The notes below the pieces were generated by a model. That model saw only the letters and a list, made by a program, of their open reading frames with translations, was not told the origin of the DNA and ran no database searches. DNA of 64,000 nucleotides from Collybia mongolica. Taxonomy: Eukaryota; Basidiomycota; Agaricomycetes; Agaricales; Clitocybaceae. Numbering within the stretch: position 1 is the first letter of the stretch; every line of letters begins with the position of its first letter. The stretch is taken from contig JAAXNY010000011.1 in the NCBI GenBank assembly GCA_013420905.1, forward strand, positions 2,852,001 through 2,916,000, read 5' to 3'. The translations under genes and the position numbers were made by a program. This document shows positions 11,027 through 22,304 of this stretch, piece by piece.

Positions 11027-12846
11027 TCATTTATGCTTCAAGCATAGTAAAGCTGGGATTTGTTCTAGGTCAAATGAAACAGCTCCTACTCCTACTCCAT
11101 AGAGAGTTTCAGTTGTTTCTGCCATCTCTTGGGCCTCCTCTATTAGCTCTAGATTAATGCCTATACCAAAGTTAGGGACTCCAGGTGCTTTCCCAGACTG
11201 GTGGGGCTTTACAAAGGTTCCCATTGGGCAGTTTTGAGCAAGGTGCCCAGTTTCCTTACATTTGAAACATTTTCCAGCAGCTAAAAAGCTATTTCATTCA
11301 TATTCAGACATACTTGGTTGTAATGGTCCAGCCTCTCTAGGTTGGTATTCCCCCCAGTATGGGGTTTGGTGAGAGGATGATCCATGCCTTATTTGCTGTG
11401 GCTGGGTGTCACAGCTAGGCCATGGTTCTTGCAGGCATTGTTGATGCAGAGGTTTATTATTCTACTGGGACATGGGTCATGAGGGAGTGTATTGTGAGGT
11501 CTATGGGACCAGAGGATTGCAATTTACCTCCATTCCAGGAGTTTTTTGGGGTGGGTTCCAACCTTCTCAGGGGTCTGTAATTCCCTCTGCAATTTCTATA
11601 ATCTGAGTGGCTTCACTAACTTCTTCCCAGGTGGATATCTCAGGGTTGATGTTTATCACTGATGCCTATCATGGTCAATAGTTCTTCAAGTTCATAGGTG
11701 TATCCAATAACTGATTTATCATTCTGGTGGGACTTCCAAAGCTTCTTGTGTTGCTTCAGACAGTAGTTGATGGGAAAACAATAGTTAAATAACTCTTGTA
11801 AGAATTCTGCTATTGTCCACCTCAAGGGTTCTACTGACACTTTCTGAATATAGAAATCATATGCTTTTCCTTTCAGGTAGTAAGATAATACAAAAATTTG
11901 ACACCTTAATTTAACTTTCCTATCAAGCACATAAGCAGTTCCTTCTGTGACAAACCAATGGTGGCTCCACATGTCAGCCATGCCATCATATTCTTTTGGG
12001 GGAATAGGATGAATTAGAGTCTGCTATGTCCTTCTGGGGGATCATTTCCAAGGTCAATTGGGATTGGTGATGGCTGCCATCAGAACTGGATGCTACATCC
12101 TCTGATGGATCAGTACCAGGCTTGCCTGGTGAGTCACTGCTCTCAGAGCTAGAGCTTGAGGGGTTGCTCAAGGATGTAGTGCTATTTTAGTGATGTCAAG
12201 CAGCCCATTGAGATTCCTTGAGTGCCTTTCCTAGGTAGCTCTTGGAAAGGATTTGATTAGCTGGGTTGAGCTCTGGCTTCCTGTTTTGGGCCTTGCAGTA
12301 TTCCTTGGGTAATGCCCTGGTAACTTCCTCAAGGTGCTTGGCAACCAAGATAGACATTGGAGTCTTTTTGTGCATGTCTGTCCTAGTCTTTGTGCAAGAC
12401 TTCTGGATCTTCCCTTTGCTGAGTATGTTTGTAACTTCCTTGGATTCATTAGCTAACTTCCTCTTAGCTTTGTACCCAACATAGAGTTTCTTCTGAACAT
12501 TAATATTCAATTCTTCAGGCTCAATGCCAGCAACACCCCAGTTTTTAGGGTCCACTGCTTTCCCTTTGTTTTGGGAGGGTCTTTCTCCACACAACTCTGC
12601 TGATTGTTCCCATTGGTGGTTGATTTTGCTATAACTTTTTTCAATATGCTCATGTTGACTTGGGGTAAGTTGGCAGTTTTCAAGATTGGGTCCTGCCCAG
12701 ACTGTCATGAGGGATGAAAATACTTTATTCTTTTGGTACTTAGGATTCTCAAGACTTTGAGACCTTCGAGAAGTTACTGTAACCCATGGATAGCAATTGT
12801 CATCCTGAGCCTCAGGTATGTAACTCCCCACTTCTGGGTCTGACAA
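11027..12846 (-). pseudogene. gag: Gypsy gag remnant with zinc knuckle
   Basis: Pieces on the minus strand are an N-terminal charged region (12846-12196), the capsid-type retrotransposon gag domain (11981-11640, with FLQELFNYCFP) and a CCHC knuckle at about 11268-11227 reading CFKCKETGHLAQNC. Another frame at 13080-12874 may be the upstream leader part. Frames are broken between the pieces. Confidence 0.75.
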
Positions 12847-13251
12847 TGCACTACTGACATTAACAGGTTTTCCCTAAGCCAATGTGCCACCTGCAACATC
12901 AGAGGGTGCAATTGCTGTGGTGTCAACTTTTGCCTTCTCAATGGGAGAAGGGGACTGATTTGCTATGACATCACTCCAGGAGTGAGCCACAGGGTTACCA
13001 GGTGGCACACATTCAATGTCTTTGAGGCTGGATGCACCTGTGTTGGACAGAGCAGGAGACTCACCAGTGACCTGGGTCATAGTTCAATGACATAGGTTAT
13101 AGGAAGACATGTTGAGTTGTTGATGTATGGTTCAAGGCATAGGTTGGCAAGCAAGGGTAGCCATGGATGGTCAGTCCTCAAGGGTCCAAGAATTGTCAAT
13201 GGAGAGAGGTTTTAGATAAAGAGAAGGTAGCTCTTGTTTCTGTCAAAAATA

Positions 13252-13518
13252 TGTGATGCTAGTGACAAGTTGACTTGAGGCACATGTTCTTTTGAGATAT
13301 GGATAGACAGTTTTAAGAGATCTTCTTCTTGTAGGTAAAGACAGGGAGTTTATATAAGTTTTCCATAGCTAGGTATTCCAAATAGAGAAAGGTGGAACAT
13401 AAGTAATATGGGGTATGGTGGGTGACAAGATAGTAATCTAATCGAGTTGCCCAAGTTAAACAGGTAAGAGATAAGATTTAAGGAGTGTGGGGTGGTCATG
13501 AGTCATAGTTTTGCTACA
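13252..13518 (-). repeat. 5' LTR of the Gypsy element
   Basis: This is the same length as the left LTR and has matching ends. The element's genes read away from it on the minus strand. The sequence just inside it was not matched to a specific tRNA primer site. Confidence 0.85.
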
Positions 13519-14690
13519 GAGAGTGACTAGCAGTTAAAGCACAGAGTTAAGGGATTTAGCTCAAGTCTCGAGGAAACCATTATAATAACAGTAGATTCAA
13601 GGTAAGCTACCGTTGCATACAGACCGAAAGACCTTTTTATAGGTAACTAGAGGGGTGTGTATGTAATAGAAAAAGTTAGTAATATAATGTATAGAAGGAA
13701 AATTAACAACAGAGCCTCGAAGGATCGAGGGATCGAGAAGTTTTACTGTATTGAAAAGCAGAAAGGAAAAACGAGAGGGTGGAGGGATCGACAACCCAGT
13801 AAGTTTTTAATGGAGAGAAAAGAGAGACGGCCCGCAGGGGAGTCACGAGTTTCGATCCGTACACGATTCGTCACGCTGCTTTCGGTGGCTTCACGGCTTC
13901 TTCCATAGTAACTTCCAAACACCACAAGTCCCTCGCCGACCATGCCGACCATGCGCGCATCTTGAACCGTCGCGCACGTTTAAGATAAGTGTGGAAGGCG
14001 TGATAGGGGACAAGTGCCCGCATTCCGCATGGTATGGGGGATGGTTCACCAGAATGCAAGCCTAGGGATAATATAATCGCAGGTACGTTTCGTATTTATG
14101 AGGCTCATCCTACGATTCCCGCTCAAGATATGTCGGTAACGCAGCCCTTCCTTCGCTTTCATGGTCATGGCCGGCTTGCGGCACATACCTAATCAATCCA
14201 TCTCGCATCCTATTGAAGTCCAAACTCGGAGCCAGTGGCCGGCACTGAACCCTACAATCACACATCATCGCAGTAACCTGACGGGGGGCTGGTTCTACCA
14301 TTTAATGTGAGGTCGGACTCCACATATCATCTTTCACAGTGGCAAATTAACTTTGTCCCGTATAGCGATTCTAGGCTCTTCCCGTTACCCCTCCGTTCCT
14401 ATTGTTCCTCAGGCTTAGAAACATTCGTGTGGAGTGAGATTTACTCGACATATACATCTGTTTTTATCACTGAACGAACAATCTTTTGTTCAGAGAGCTC
14501 CTTAAGACGCCCCCCCAGGAAGCCCTCGGACTGCCGAGCTTTCGCCAGAACAAACCCCGCGCATCTGTCCCTCCCCAGCGCAGTGCGAACGCTAGACAAC
14601 CGCAGGAGACGCTGAAAAAGAGCATGCTGGATGGTCCTCCTCCCATCCCTCCCTCCCTCTACTCCACCCAATCCCCAACTCGCCGCCATC
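13519..14690. other. Intergenic, no gene recognised
   Basis: Normal CpG content returns immediately after the LTR. Only short overlapping frames were seen. The repeated GATCGAG units near 13725-13740 are minor. Confidence 0.4.
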
Positions 14691-14840
14691 CCCCAACAGG
14701 GATACTCTCATACACCAGCGGGAACTCCGCCTGCCTCTCCCCCCGTTTTCTCCCCCCCCCCCCCCTTCCCATCCCAATCTCCAACCCGCACACAGCCCCC
14801 ATCCCGATGCACCGGTACCCCACTTCCTCCCCCACTCCCC
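14690..14840 (-). pseudogene. Out-of-frame relic of the copy 2 C-terminus
   Basis: On the minus strand different frames match copy 1: GVPVHRDGG, then QAEF-VYESIPVG. In copy 1 the matching end carries PPTY; here the same place reads PLVY. The region is no longer in frame with the main exon. Confidence 0.65.
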
Positions 14841-16579
14841 CTACCGCATCCGAGGCCCGTTGGCGAGGTACGCCCTATGCGCCTCCTTGTCCACCCCCGA
14901 ACTCGTCCCCGCCCTCGTCTCCTCGTCATCAGGCGTTGTATTCACAACGCCCATTTCACCTCCACCCCGCGACGAAGGCGCGTTCCGCTCTCTCGTACTC
15001 CGTCCTGCTACCCCAGGGTTCGAGTTACTGGCGTGCGGGTCCGGTAACAGCCCCAGACCTGAGCTTGGGCCTGGATTAAACTGGATATGCGGGTCCTGTT
15101 GTATATACTGCGGATCGCGCGGCTGCACCCCATGGTATGCGCCCGCCGTGCTGCCGGTGCCAGCGTCCGAGTGCGTTGGCGAGTGCGAGTGCGGGGCGGA
15201 CCCAGACCCGGAGCTGGGGTAAGGATCGTTATAACTTGCAGTCTGGTACGCATCGTGCCGCCCTCCACGCTCCCCCATCTCCGCAGGGTCGTACACATGC
15301 ACGAACGGCGTCACGAGCCCGCTCAGCCTCCCGCCCATCCCGTCGTCCATATCTTGCTCGGGCCCGTTGCCGTCGTTTTCGAGGCTCATGCGCGTGCTGC
15401 CAGAAAAGCGCGCGGGGTCGAAATTCCCATCGAACGCGGCCTTTTGGCGCTGGCGCGTGCGGCGGCGGACGCGGAGGAGGAGCGCGAGGATGAGGAGTAG
15501 GAGGGCTGCGATACCTAGGTAGCGGGGTTAGTGTGGGTTTTGGGTTTCAATGAGAGAGGGGGGAGAGGGAGGTGGGGCTGGGGGGAGGGAAGGAAAAAGA
15601 AAGAGAAAGAGAAGGAGAAAGAGAAAGCAATGGGGGTTATTGTAGAGTGAGGTGGGAGCGGCACAGAGGGAAAGTATGGAGATGGACCAAGGGTGGTGGG
15701 AGGAACAAACATGGGGACCCGTGCACAGGTAAAAATGCACAAGTGGCGAAGGGGAGAAGGAAAAGATCAGCAGGGCATAGGGTCCGTCCGATCATCACAC
15801 GAGTGGGAACGGTACCATGCGAGAACGTGAACGCAAATCAAAGGAGGACAAGGGAGAGCAGCACTTCTGAACAAGGACACTCACCTCCAACCACACCCCC
15901 AACAATCGCGCCCGTCCTGGCGCCGCTATTGCCCCGTCCGGGGGGGCCGCTGACAATGCTCCCGGGCGGACGGACGCTCGTGACCTGTACGACAGTTGTG
16001 AAGAGCTGGCCATCGCTCATGCCTCTAAAAACAGTGTGTCGATCGTTAGTAAGGAAGCGGAGGCGATGATAAGATGTGTGCGTACACGGATGTGGACTGC
16101 ATAACGGTTGTCGAGGGTGCGGTTAATGTTGTGAGGGCGTCCGAGGTGCTGGATGGCATGGGTGGGGTGCTGGGTTGATCATCGACGTTGATTCGGCTGG
16201 GGCTGGATGGTAGTGGAGTGGATAGCTCGGAGGATGGGGGTGGTGATGACGGTGGTGAGTTGGATGGGTCGGAGGATGGCGGCGATGACGATGGTGGAGG
16301 GGAAGACGGTGGTGATGAAGGTGGGGGAGAGGATGGTGGTGGTGATGATGGAGGTGATGGTAGAGGGGAAGACGGTGGTGGGTCGGTTGGCGTTTGAGTT
16401 GGTGGAACTGTAGACGAAGATACGTCAGTTGTGCTGGACGAAGAAGAGGAGGGCGGTGGGGAAGAGGAAGAGACAGGTGGAGAAGACGATGAAGGAAGAG
16501 AAGAAGCACCAGAAGACGAGGTGATCGTTGTGGACGACGGCGGAAGCGTCGTGCTCGAATTTGAGGATATGGTGGTCAT
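14841..16579 (-). CDS. Ser/Thr/Pro-rich single-pass membrane protein, copy 2
   Basis: Exons are 16579-16086, 16024-15885 and 15514-14841 (435 residues). The order matches copy 1: a Ser/Thr/Pro domain, the GAIVGGVVGG helix start, an Ala/Leu/Ile membrane segment at about 202-227, an Arg-rich stop-transfer, then a Gly/Tyr/Pro tail. Both introns sit at the same places and phases. Intron 2 has the usual GTGAGT donor here. The frame stops with TAG after GPRMR, about 44 residues earlier than copy 1. Sequence beyond the stop still encodes, out of frame, a QAEFPLVYESIPVG stretch matching the lost tail, so copy 2 is truncated by small indels and a stop. Confidence 0.75.
15585..15630. repeat. GAAAGA polypurine tract in intron 2 of copy 2
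   Basis: GAAAGAGAAAGA-type units on the plus strand (pyrimidine on the transcribed strand) lie inside the 370-nt intron 15515-15884. Confidence 0.6.
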
Positions 16580-17072
16580 GGCGCCGGGTTTTTTTAGGAA
16601 CGAACGCAGGGATAAACGAAGAAAAGCAAAGAAGAGGACGTAAATCGAGTTTCAAAAAGGAGGCATGAATAGAATAGAATAGATCTGCGAATACAAGATA
16701 AGGGAATTATGTATTCAGTGAAGTCATGGTCGATCCGATGATCAGATAAATACTCCGCGAATACATTCGTCTCCTCGGGGTAGTCGGTAAAGACACCATG
16801 CACAAGTTGCCAGGAACTAGCTCCAATGACGTAGCGCACACTGCCCCCATCTGGGCAGCATCCCATTATGCACGCGTGTTTCTTCCTCACCTCATTCATG
16901 TCGTTGAGCGTCCAACCGACACTCACGTTCATGTATACGCAACTTTCTCTAAATTTTCGTACCTCTCGTCTTGTCGCACCCTACAACACTACAAACAACA
17001 CACGTTCTCCCGCTCCCCAACTCCGGTCCGCACAAATCATTCCAGCCGAGATCCCGACGGAGCGCTCCATGG
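16580..17072 (-). promoter_or_regulatory. Duplicated upstream region of copy 2
   Basis: This shares blocks with 2347-3003, including CACACGTTC, CTCCC-AACTCCGG and GATCCCGACGGAGCGCTCCAT. Similarity fades beyond 17072, which marks the duplication edge. Confidence 0.6.
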
Positions 17073-17871
17073 ATGACCCATCTATCATCTTGCTCTTTTT
17101 TATTTATAACCCCACCCGCTCCTTGTGCCTTCCAACTACAGTTTTATTTTCTTACGCTCCGGATGATGTGACGTCCATGGGCCAATCTTCCCGGGCGAAC
17201 GAAGGCGTTGCCATGGTTTCGCAGCTCCAATATTCTTTTTCAGCTGAACATTTGGAGTATTGACAATCAGGGACTGTATGAGCAGTGACGTGCGCATGCG
17301 GGCGCGCGCAAATACTTACTGGAGATGGCCCTTGGCCCTTGTGCTTCAGGTTTGGGAACTTGGCCTTTATGCAGCCCCGGACGTTGAACATCAAGCTCCA
17401 CAACACATGCATACGCCACCGCACACAACCCCAGATCTGACACCACCTTGCTGCTCAGTGTGCTAGTGACAAAAAGCGGACATCTTAAAAACATGTGGCA
17501 ATGCAGAAATTCGAGTCAGCATAACGCAACTGACCCGCTTCGCCCTTCAGCATAACTATCAGAATCACAACTCCTTATCAACACTGCAGGCAACATCCAC
17601 CGCAGCGAAGGGGCATCACATTTCGGGAGTGATTTGCAAGGATGGCATTCTTGGGGTACGTATAAGCGTCAATGCATAGCAAGGCGCATCAATATCATAT
17701 TTTGCCCTGTTCGTCCGTGATAATACTATGAGGTGGTAGATTCGAGGTCCTCGGCCTTCAAAATTCGACATTGATTTCTCAATGCAACATAGAATGCGCC
17801 GTAATGCCCTATCATAGTCACACCAGTCCTCAAGAATTCCCAAAATTTCTCAAGAGGGCTCAAAACGGGTT
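17073..17871. other. Intergenic, no gene seen
   Basis: Only short frames on both strands, none with family features. This is the 3' side of the RRM gene and the upstream side of membrane-protein copy 2. Confidence 0.4.
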
Positions 17872-19652
17872 CTAACTCGACGTTGGACCTAACGTAACAT
17901 CGGGATCCCTATTGGGGGCGTGACGTTTGAGTTCCCCAGGCGTAGGTTTGTAAAAAGTGAGCTTGAGCCTTCTACCCTCGACATTACGGCCATCCACCTC
18001 TTCCAATGCCCGCGCAGCACTCTCCTCCGACTGAAACTCAATGATACCACTCCCAGTGGGTTTTCTCGAGCGTGCATCGTACACTAACAAAGACCGCAGT
18101 CAGTAACGCATGGTTTACAACACAGGGGTAACTGCCCAAAATGCAACTCACGGATCTTTAATCTTTTAATATTTTGACTATGCTCCCCGAATGCCTCTCG
18201 GAGTCTTCCAGCTAACCCCCCAAACCCTCTAAAATGGAGAATGCGATTGATGGCGGACGGGGCTCGGGGAACCAGGGCTACTGTCGTCCGTTGGTTTTCG
18301 AAGACCAGGGGAGCTTCGGCTGCAACCTTGCGTGCACGCTGGGCTTCATGAGGATGCACATAACACACATAGCAGCAACGTTGGGATTTTCCTTCCTCCT
18401 CGGTCGCTGATGAGACACGAGCTGTGAGCTATCGTTGCGGCCACGTGTTTCAATGGCGATACTCACCGAAGTCGACAGACGCGATCGACCCGTGCCGCTC
18501 AAAGAACTGCCTCACCGTCGCCTCCAGTTCTGCCCCGGGAGTTTGGGAGGGAATATTCCCCACCTTGAGTACTTTCATGGGTTTCGGCCAAGCTGCTGGA
18601 CGTGGGCCTGTTGGCATTGGTTGGGGTGATAGATCTGACGTTCTGCCCATATGTAGTTTTGTTGTGTTAAGCTTGCCGTGAACTCGGTAAGTGTTCGTGG
18701 GAGGTGGGGCTGTTGGCCCGGGTTCGTGTTGTAAATTCGACATGGTTCTCCCGTCTGATTCCTTTTCGTTTGATTTATCATGAGCTTTCCCGGTCGGCTC
18801 GTCTTTGTATAACAATTTCAACGTCGCCCCTTCACCCAGTTCTATTCCGTTAAGCCTGTCATAGGCCTGACGGATATCTGTGGTACCTGGAAAGTCGATG
18901 CGGCCGCCTCCACTCTGGGACCCGACTTTCAAAGCGAATCAGCAACATCTCTATGCGCCCCGAGCAAGTACTCACGAAAGAAATACATCTGGAAAGTCTT
19001 GTAACCTTTCGAGTGAAGAGCCTCCCGGAGGACATCTCGGTTACCGTGGAAGCCAGTGAAGAACAAGGTAGCAACACGTATCGGAGTCTCTGCACCCTTT
19101 CCCAAGAGTTTCACGGTGAGGGTCTGTCCGGTGCGCTTGTCGATAGATACGGGTGTCTCTTTCACGGCACGCAAGGCCTGCTGTGCAGCGTTGACCGACT
19201 TGTAAATGAGATTCGCGTGTTTCCTCCCATTTGCATGGACGCCTGGATGCGCGAAGGAGGCGTTGGGGACACAGTTGGATGCGACGGAATGAAAACTCAC
19301 CCACTCTGATCGATGAGATCTCCCCGAAGGCACTGAATATCGTTCCAAGGCTCTCCTCAAGCTGCTGTACGTCCCATTGAGGCAACCCGCTAATGAAGAG
19401 TGTCCTGTCAGAGCTTGGTGGTAGGGTTATCTCGGTAAGTGTTGTGGTTGTAGTCGGAGTAGGTGTGCCTTCAGCTTTTTGTTTTACCCTTGGTTTAAGT
19501 ATGTCTTCTAGGGCTGGGATTGGCCCTTGCGACAATGAGATGAGCCTGACATTCGAAAGGCCTGGTCGCGTTCGGGAGAGGGTCCAATGAAAAACAGGAA
19601 TCGGCAGGGCTCGAAGGAAGTTTGGGGATTTTCTGACAGCCGTAGAGAGCAT
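17872..19652 (-). CDS. Four-RRM RNA-binding protein, probably mitochondrial
   Basis: Five exons: 19652-19301, 19242-18976, 18925-18467, 18406-18152 and 18083-17872 (514 residues, all GT-AG). The chosen start gives an Arg/Ser/Leu-rich, acid-free N-terminus (MLSTAVRKSPNFLRALP) like a mitochondrial presequence; an upstream in-frame ATG at 19694 would spoil it. Four RRM-like folds follow: about 81-165 (RNP2 TLFISGL), 175-255 (TLFFTGF), 320-400 (LKVGNIP) and 412-500 (with GSGIIEF as RNP1). A Pro/Thr linker joins RRM2 and RRM3. The RNP1 aromatics are weak in RRM1-3, so some domains may bind protein. Likely a role in organellar or general RNA metabolism; the target is unknown. Confidence 0.75.
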
Positions 19653-20368
19653 TTTGGTAAAGAGCGTCGCTGGCAGTCGCTCACGAGATTCCACGAAATG
19701 AATAAGTCGGCCAGGTTACAGTCAGAGGAGATGCGAGGCGAATGTGCAGCTATGGTTGAAGTTCAGTCAATCTGGATATGCAAGTTTGTGTTTATTGAAA
19801 CCCAGGGGCTCCGCCCACAGCCGAAGCCCGGTTCCCAACGTCCACAAACGTCCACGCATTTTCCATGTCGGCACACTCACCTACATGTTTTAAAAAACAT
19901 TCGATAGGACTAAAACCTCTACAGTGGTTCTCCCAGAATTTTACTGGACGTTATGGGATTTCTTAAGTATTTCTCCCACATTTATTCGCTCTAAACAATG
20001 GATGGTCATCCACCAGGGTCCACATATGATGCACAAAATTCGGTTTGAGGACTGCTTGTTAAGTACATGAGACTCACAGCTATCTGCCACAACCATTTAT
20101 CACTTAAGAACGCTTGGTAAGTTTATCATTTTACTAAATCGGAACATGGCAAGCCATTTGTGGTCGATCGGAATCGCCATGTTGTTGTTGTGGCTGCGCT
20201 TCCTAATTCCCTTCGTTCCTGGCTTCGTCACCATCACGCACTGCCCACAGTCCCTGGATTACTTATGAATCGCGGTTGCTCCACTCTTCCCACTTTCATC
20301 TTCACCGCTACCTTACTACCACATCGAGTCTGCTGAAGATACCCCGAACGCCAAAGCATCGAGAAATT
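19653..20368. other. Intergenic; start of a repeated upstream module
   Basis: No gene seen. Around 20160-20230 is the first of three similar stretches (GATCGGAAT...GTTCCTGGCTTCGT) that recur at 22090-22165 and 24430-24495, each upstream of a G-alpha copy. Confidence 0.5.
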
Positions 20369-21840
20369 ATGGGAGACGTCATTTCTGCGTAACGAGCGGC
20401 GAGGGCGCGAGCCAAGTCGGACATGATTGATAGGAAGCTCAAGGAGGATGGAAAATGCCTTCGGCGCGTATGTAATGTCCTAATCCTAGGTATATGACAT
20501 TTCCTCTCCCCAATTTGTCAATTATAAAATAACAAAAAAAAAAAAGCCTTGACGAAACGGAAATATGTCTGGCTTAAAACGCCTTCTGAGCTGCCCTCCG
20601 TTCTGCGCGATGGTTGACTACTTCCACTCACAGGTTCCAGGAAAACTGGAAAGTCCACGATTCTCAAGCAATTCAAAATGTTTTACCAGGGCGGCTTCTC
20701 TGAATCTGAACTGGCCGACTTCCGCCCTGCCGTGTACAAGAATGTACTGGAAACAGCACAGGCGCTTGTTACATGTATGCGTGAGGTTGGCCTCGAGTGT
20801 ATCAACAGTGGGAACAATATACACTGCGACCAAATTCTCGAATACAAGCTTGACACCACTCCAGGATTACCGCAGAAGCCGTACTGCTCGTCTGATATTG
20901 CACATGCAATCCATCAGTTATGAAATGACCCCATTATGTCGAAGCTCACGGAAGAGCATTTGGGCAAATTTTTACAAACAATGCTGAGTAGTATGTGCAC
21001 CATTTTCTACCCCCTCTATTTAATGTAGGTTCTGTTGATAACGTACTGCAGCTTCCTTAGCAAGATTTCAACAATTGGAATGCCAAAGTACCTCCCTTCT
21101 GAAGCCGATGCGCTTCACGTGTATCAGAAAAGCGTGGGTTTGACAGAGACAGATTTAATAATGGGCCAGCTAAAGCGAGTAGTTATTCCACCCTCCCCCC
21201 CCTCTCACCTGTTCATTAATGCCAGCTTTCAGAATCCGTGTGATAGATGTGGGAATACAACATAGTACAAGGAAGAAATGGATCCACTGTTTCGAGAGTG
21301 TGACATGCATTGTATTCTGTACAGCCATGAGTGACTACGATCGAGTGGTGTTAGAGGATAAGTCGTTCGTATGCATGCTTGGCACCACTGCTCTCGACGT
21401 GCCTGACTAGATCTGGAGACCCTGCTGCAGGATTCGCTCCTACTATTCGAGTCCGTAATTAATTCCCGGTGGATCTTGCGCACCTCCATCATCCTCTTCC
21501 TCAACAAACCCGATGTGTTCAAGTAAAAGCTCCCTAAGGTGCCCGCTCCCCTCCCTTTGACCCGTGGGCCCGTCAGTGACATTCCAGATGCAGTCCCCCT
21601 TGAACGCTATTTCCCAGAACATGCGGGTGGGAATAACGTAAACAAGACGGCGAAATACATTCTTTGAGGTTTTTGCAGGCGAACCGTGCTCGGCTGAGTG
21701 TGTATCCTCAGTATGTTCTGTTTGCCTTTTTCTCCCCATGGTACTGAACTTGTTACTTGCTATATGTAGTTTGACACAGGCTACTAATATGGGGGCGCCT
21801 ACCTTTCAGTACCATTAAGGAAACAATTCTATAAAATGCA
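20369..21840 (+). pseudogene. G-protein alpha-subunit pseudogene, copy A
   Basis: Exon 1 begins ATGGGAGACGTC (20369), similar to the MGG start of copy B, but codon 8 is TAA where copy B has CAA. The next exon (from about 20638) encodes the P-loop region GSRKTGKSTILKQ and helical-domain text LADFRPAVYKNVLE, then reaches TGA at a conserved Trp (HQL-stop-NDPI). Later pieces match the switch II region ([17 protein letters not shown], where the family has DVGGQ), an NKPD box (family NKxD) and YFPEHAGG. Several stops and a damaged C-terminus make it non-functional. It represents an alpha subunit of heterotrimeric G proteins, the GTP-binding relay below GPCRs. Confidence 0.85.
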
Positions 21841-22304
21841 CTCAATCATAGCAATATAATGTAGATTAGCGCTCCTATACAGGCTCCTATAGTTCATTTT
21901 TTTTTCGACCCCTGAACTACAAACGGATAACTATAAGGAATAACCCATTTCTACACCTTCTATTCGCCGTTGTTAATCATTATATAGCCTAGAGAAACCA
22001 AACTCGCCAAATCTTTGCCTTTTGTTTACGAAACCGAATGTTTGTTTGTTGATTGGTTATCAATTCAAGGTCGGCGGCATTGCAGAAGAACCGCCGATCG
22101 GAATCACCACGTTTTCCAGGTGGTTGTGCTCGGCTTTCTTCTCGTTCCTGGCTTCGTTGCCGCCTACAAACATACTGTCCTCCCCTATACGCTAACCTCA
22201 CTTACTTGTTTGTCAGAAATCACTCCACTAATTTCCATTCTCACCAGTACATTTCTATCACACCACACGTATCATTCCTGAACAGAGAGGAGCGAGGACA
22301 GAAC
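21841..22304. other. Spacer between G-alpha copies A and B
   Basis: Holds the second copy of the repeated upstream module (22075-22165) and no independent gene. Confidence 0.5.

Larger units (their letters stand above)
6248..13518 (-). mobile_element. Decayed Ty3/Gypsy LTR retrotransposon
   Basis: Two 267-bp LTRs (6248-6514 and 13252-13518), both TG...CA, bound a minus-strand element of about 7.3 kb. The flanks read AAGAG and GAGAG, a 5-bp target duplication with one mismatch. Gag, zinc knuckle, protease, reverse transcriptase and RNase H follow in Gypsy order, all broken by stops and frameshifts. No integrase was found. A purine run (GGAGGG) sits just inside the 3' LTR, where a polypurine tract is expected. 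CpG is almost absent, as expected after long cytosine methylation and deamination. Confidence 0.85.

Noticed and set aside
13530..13620. tRNA-like or mitochondrial-like sequence near the right LTR
   Set aside because: No cloverleaf could be folded by eye and no consistent mitochondrial gene text was seen.
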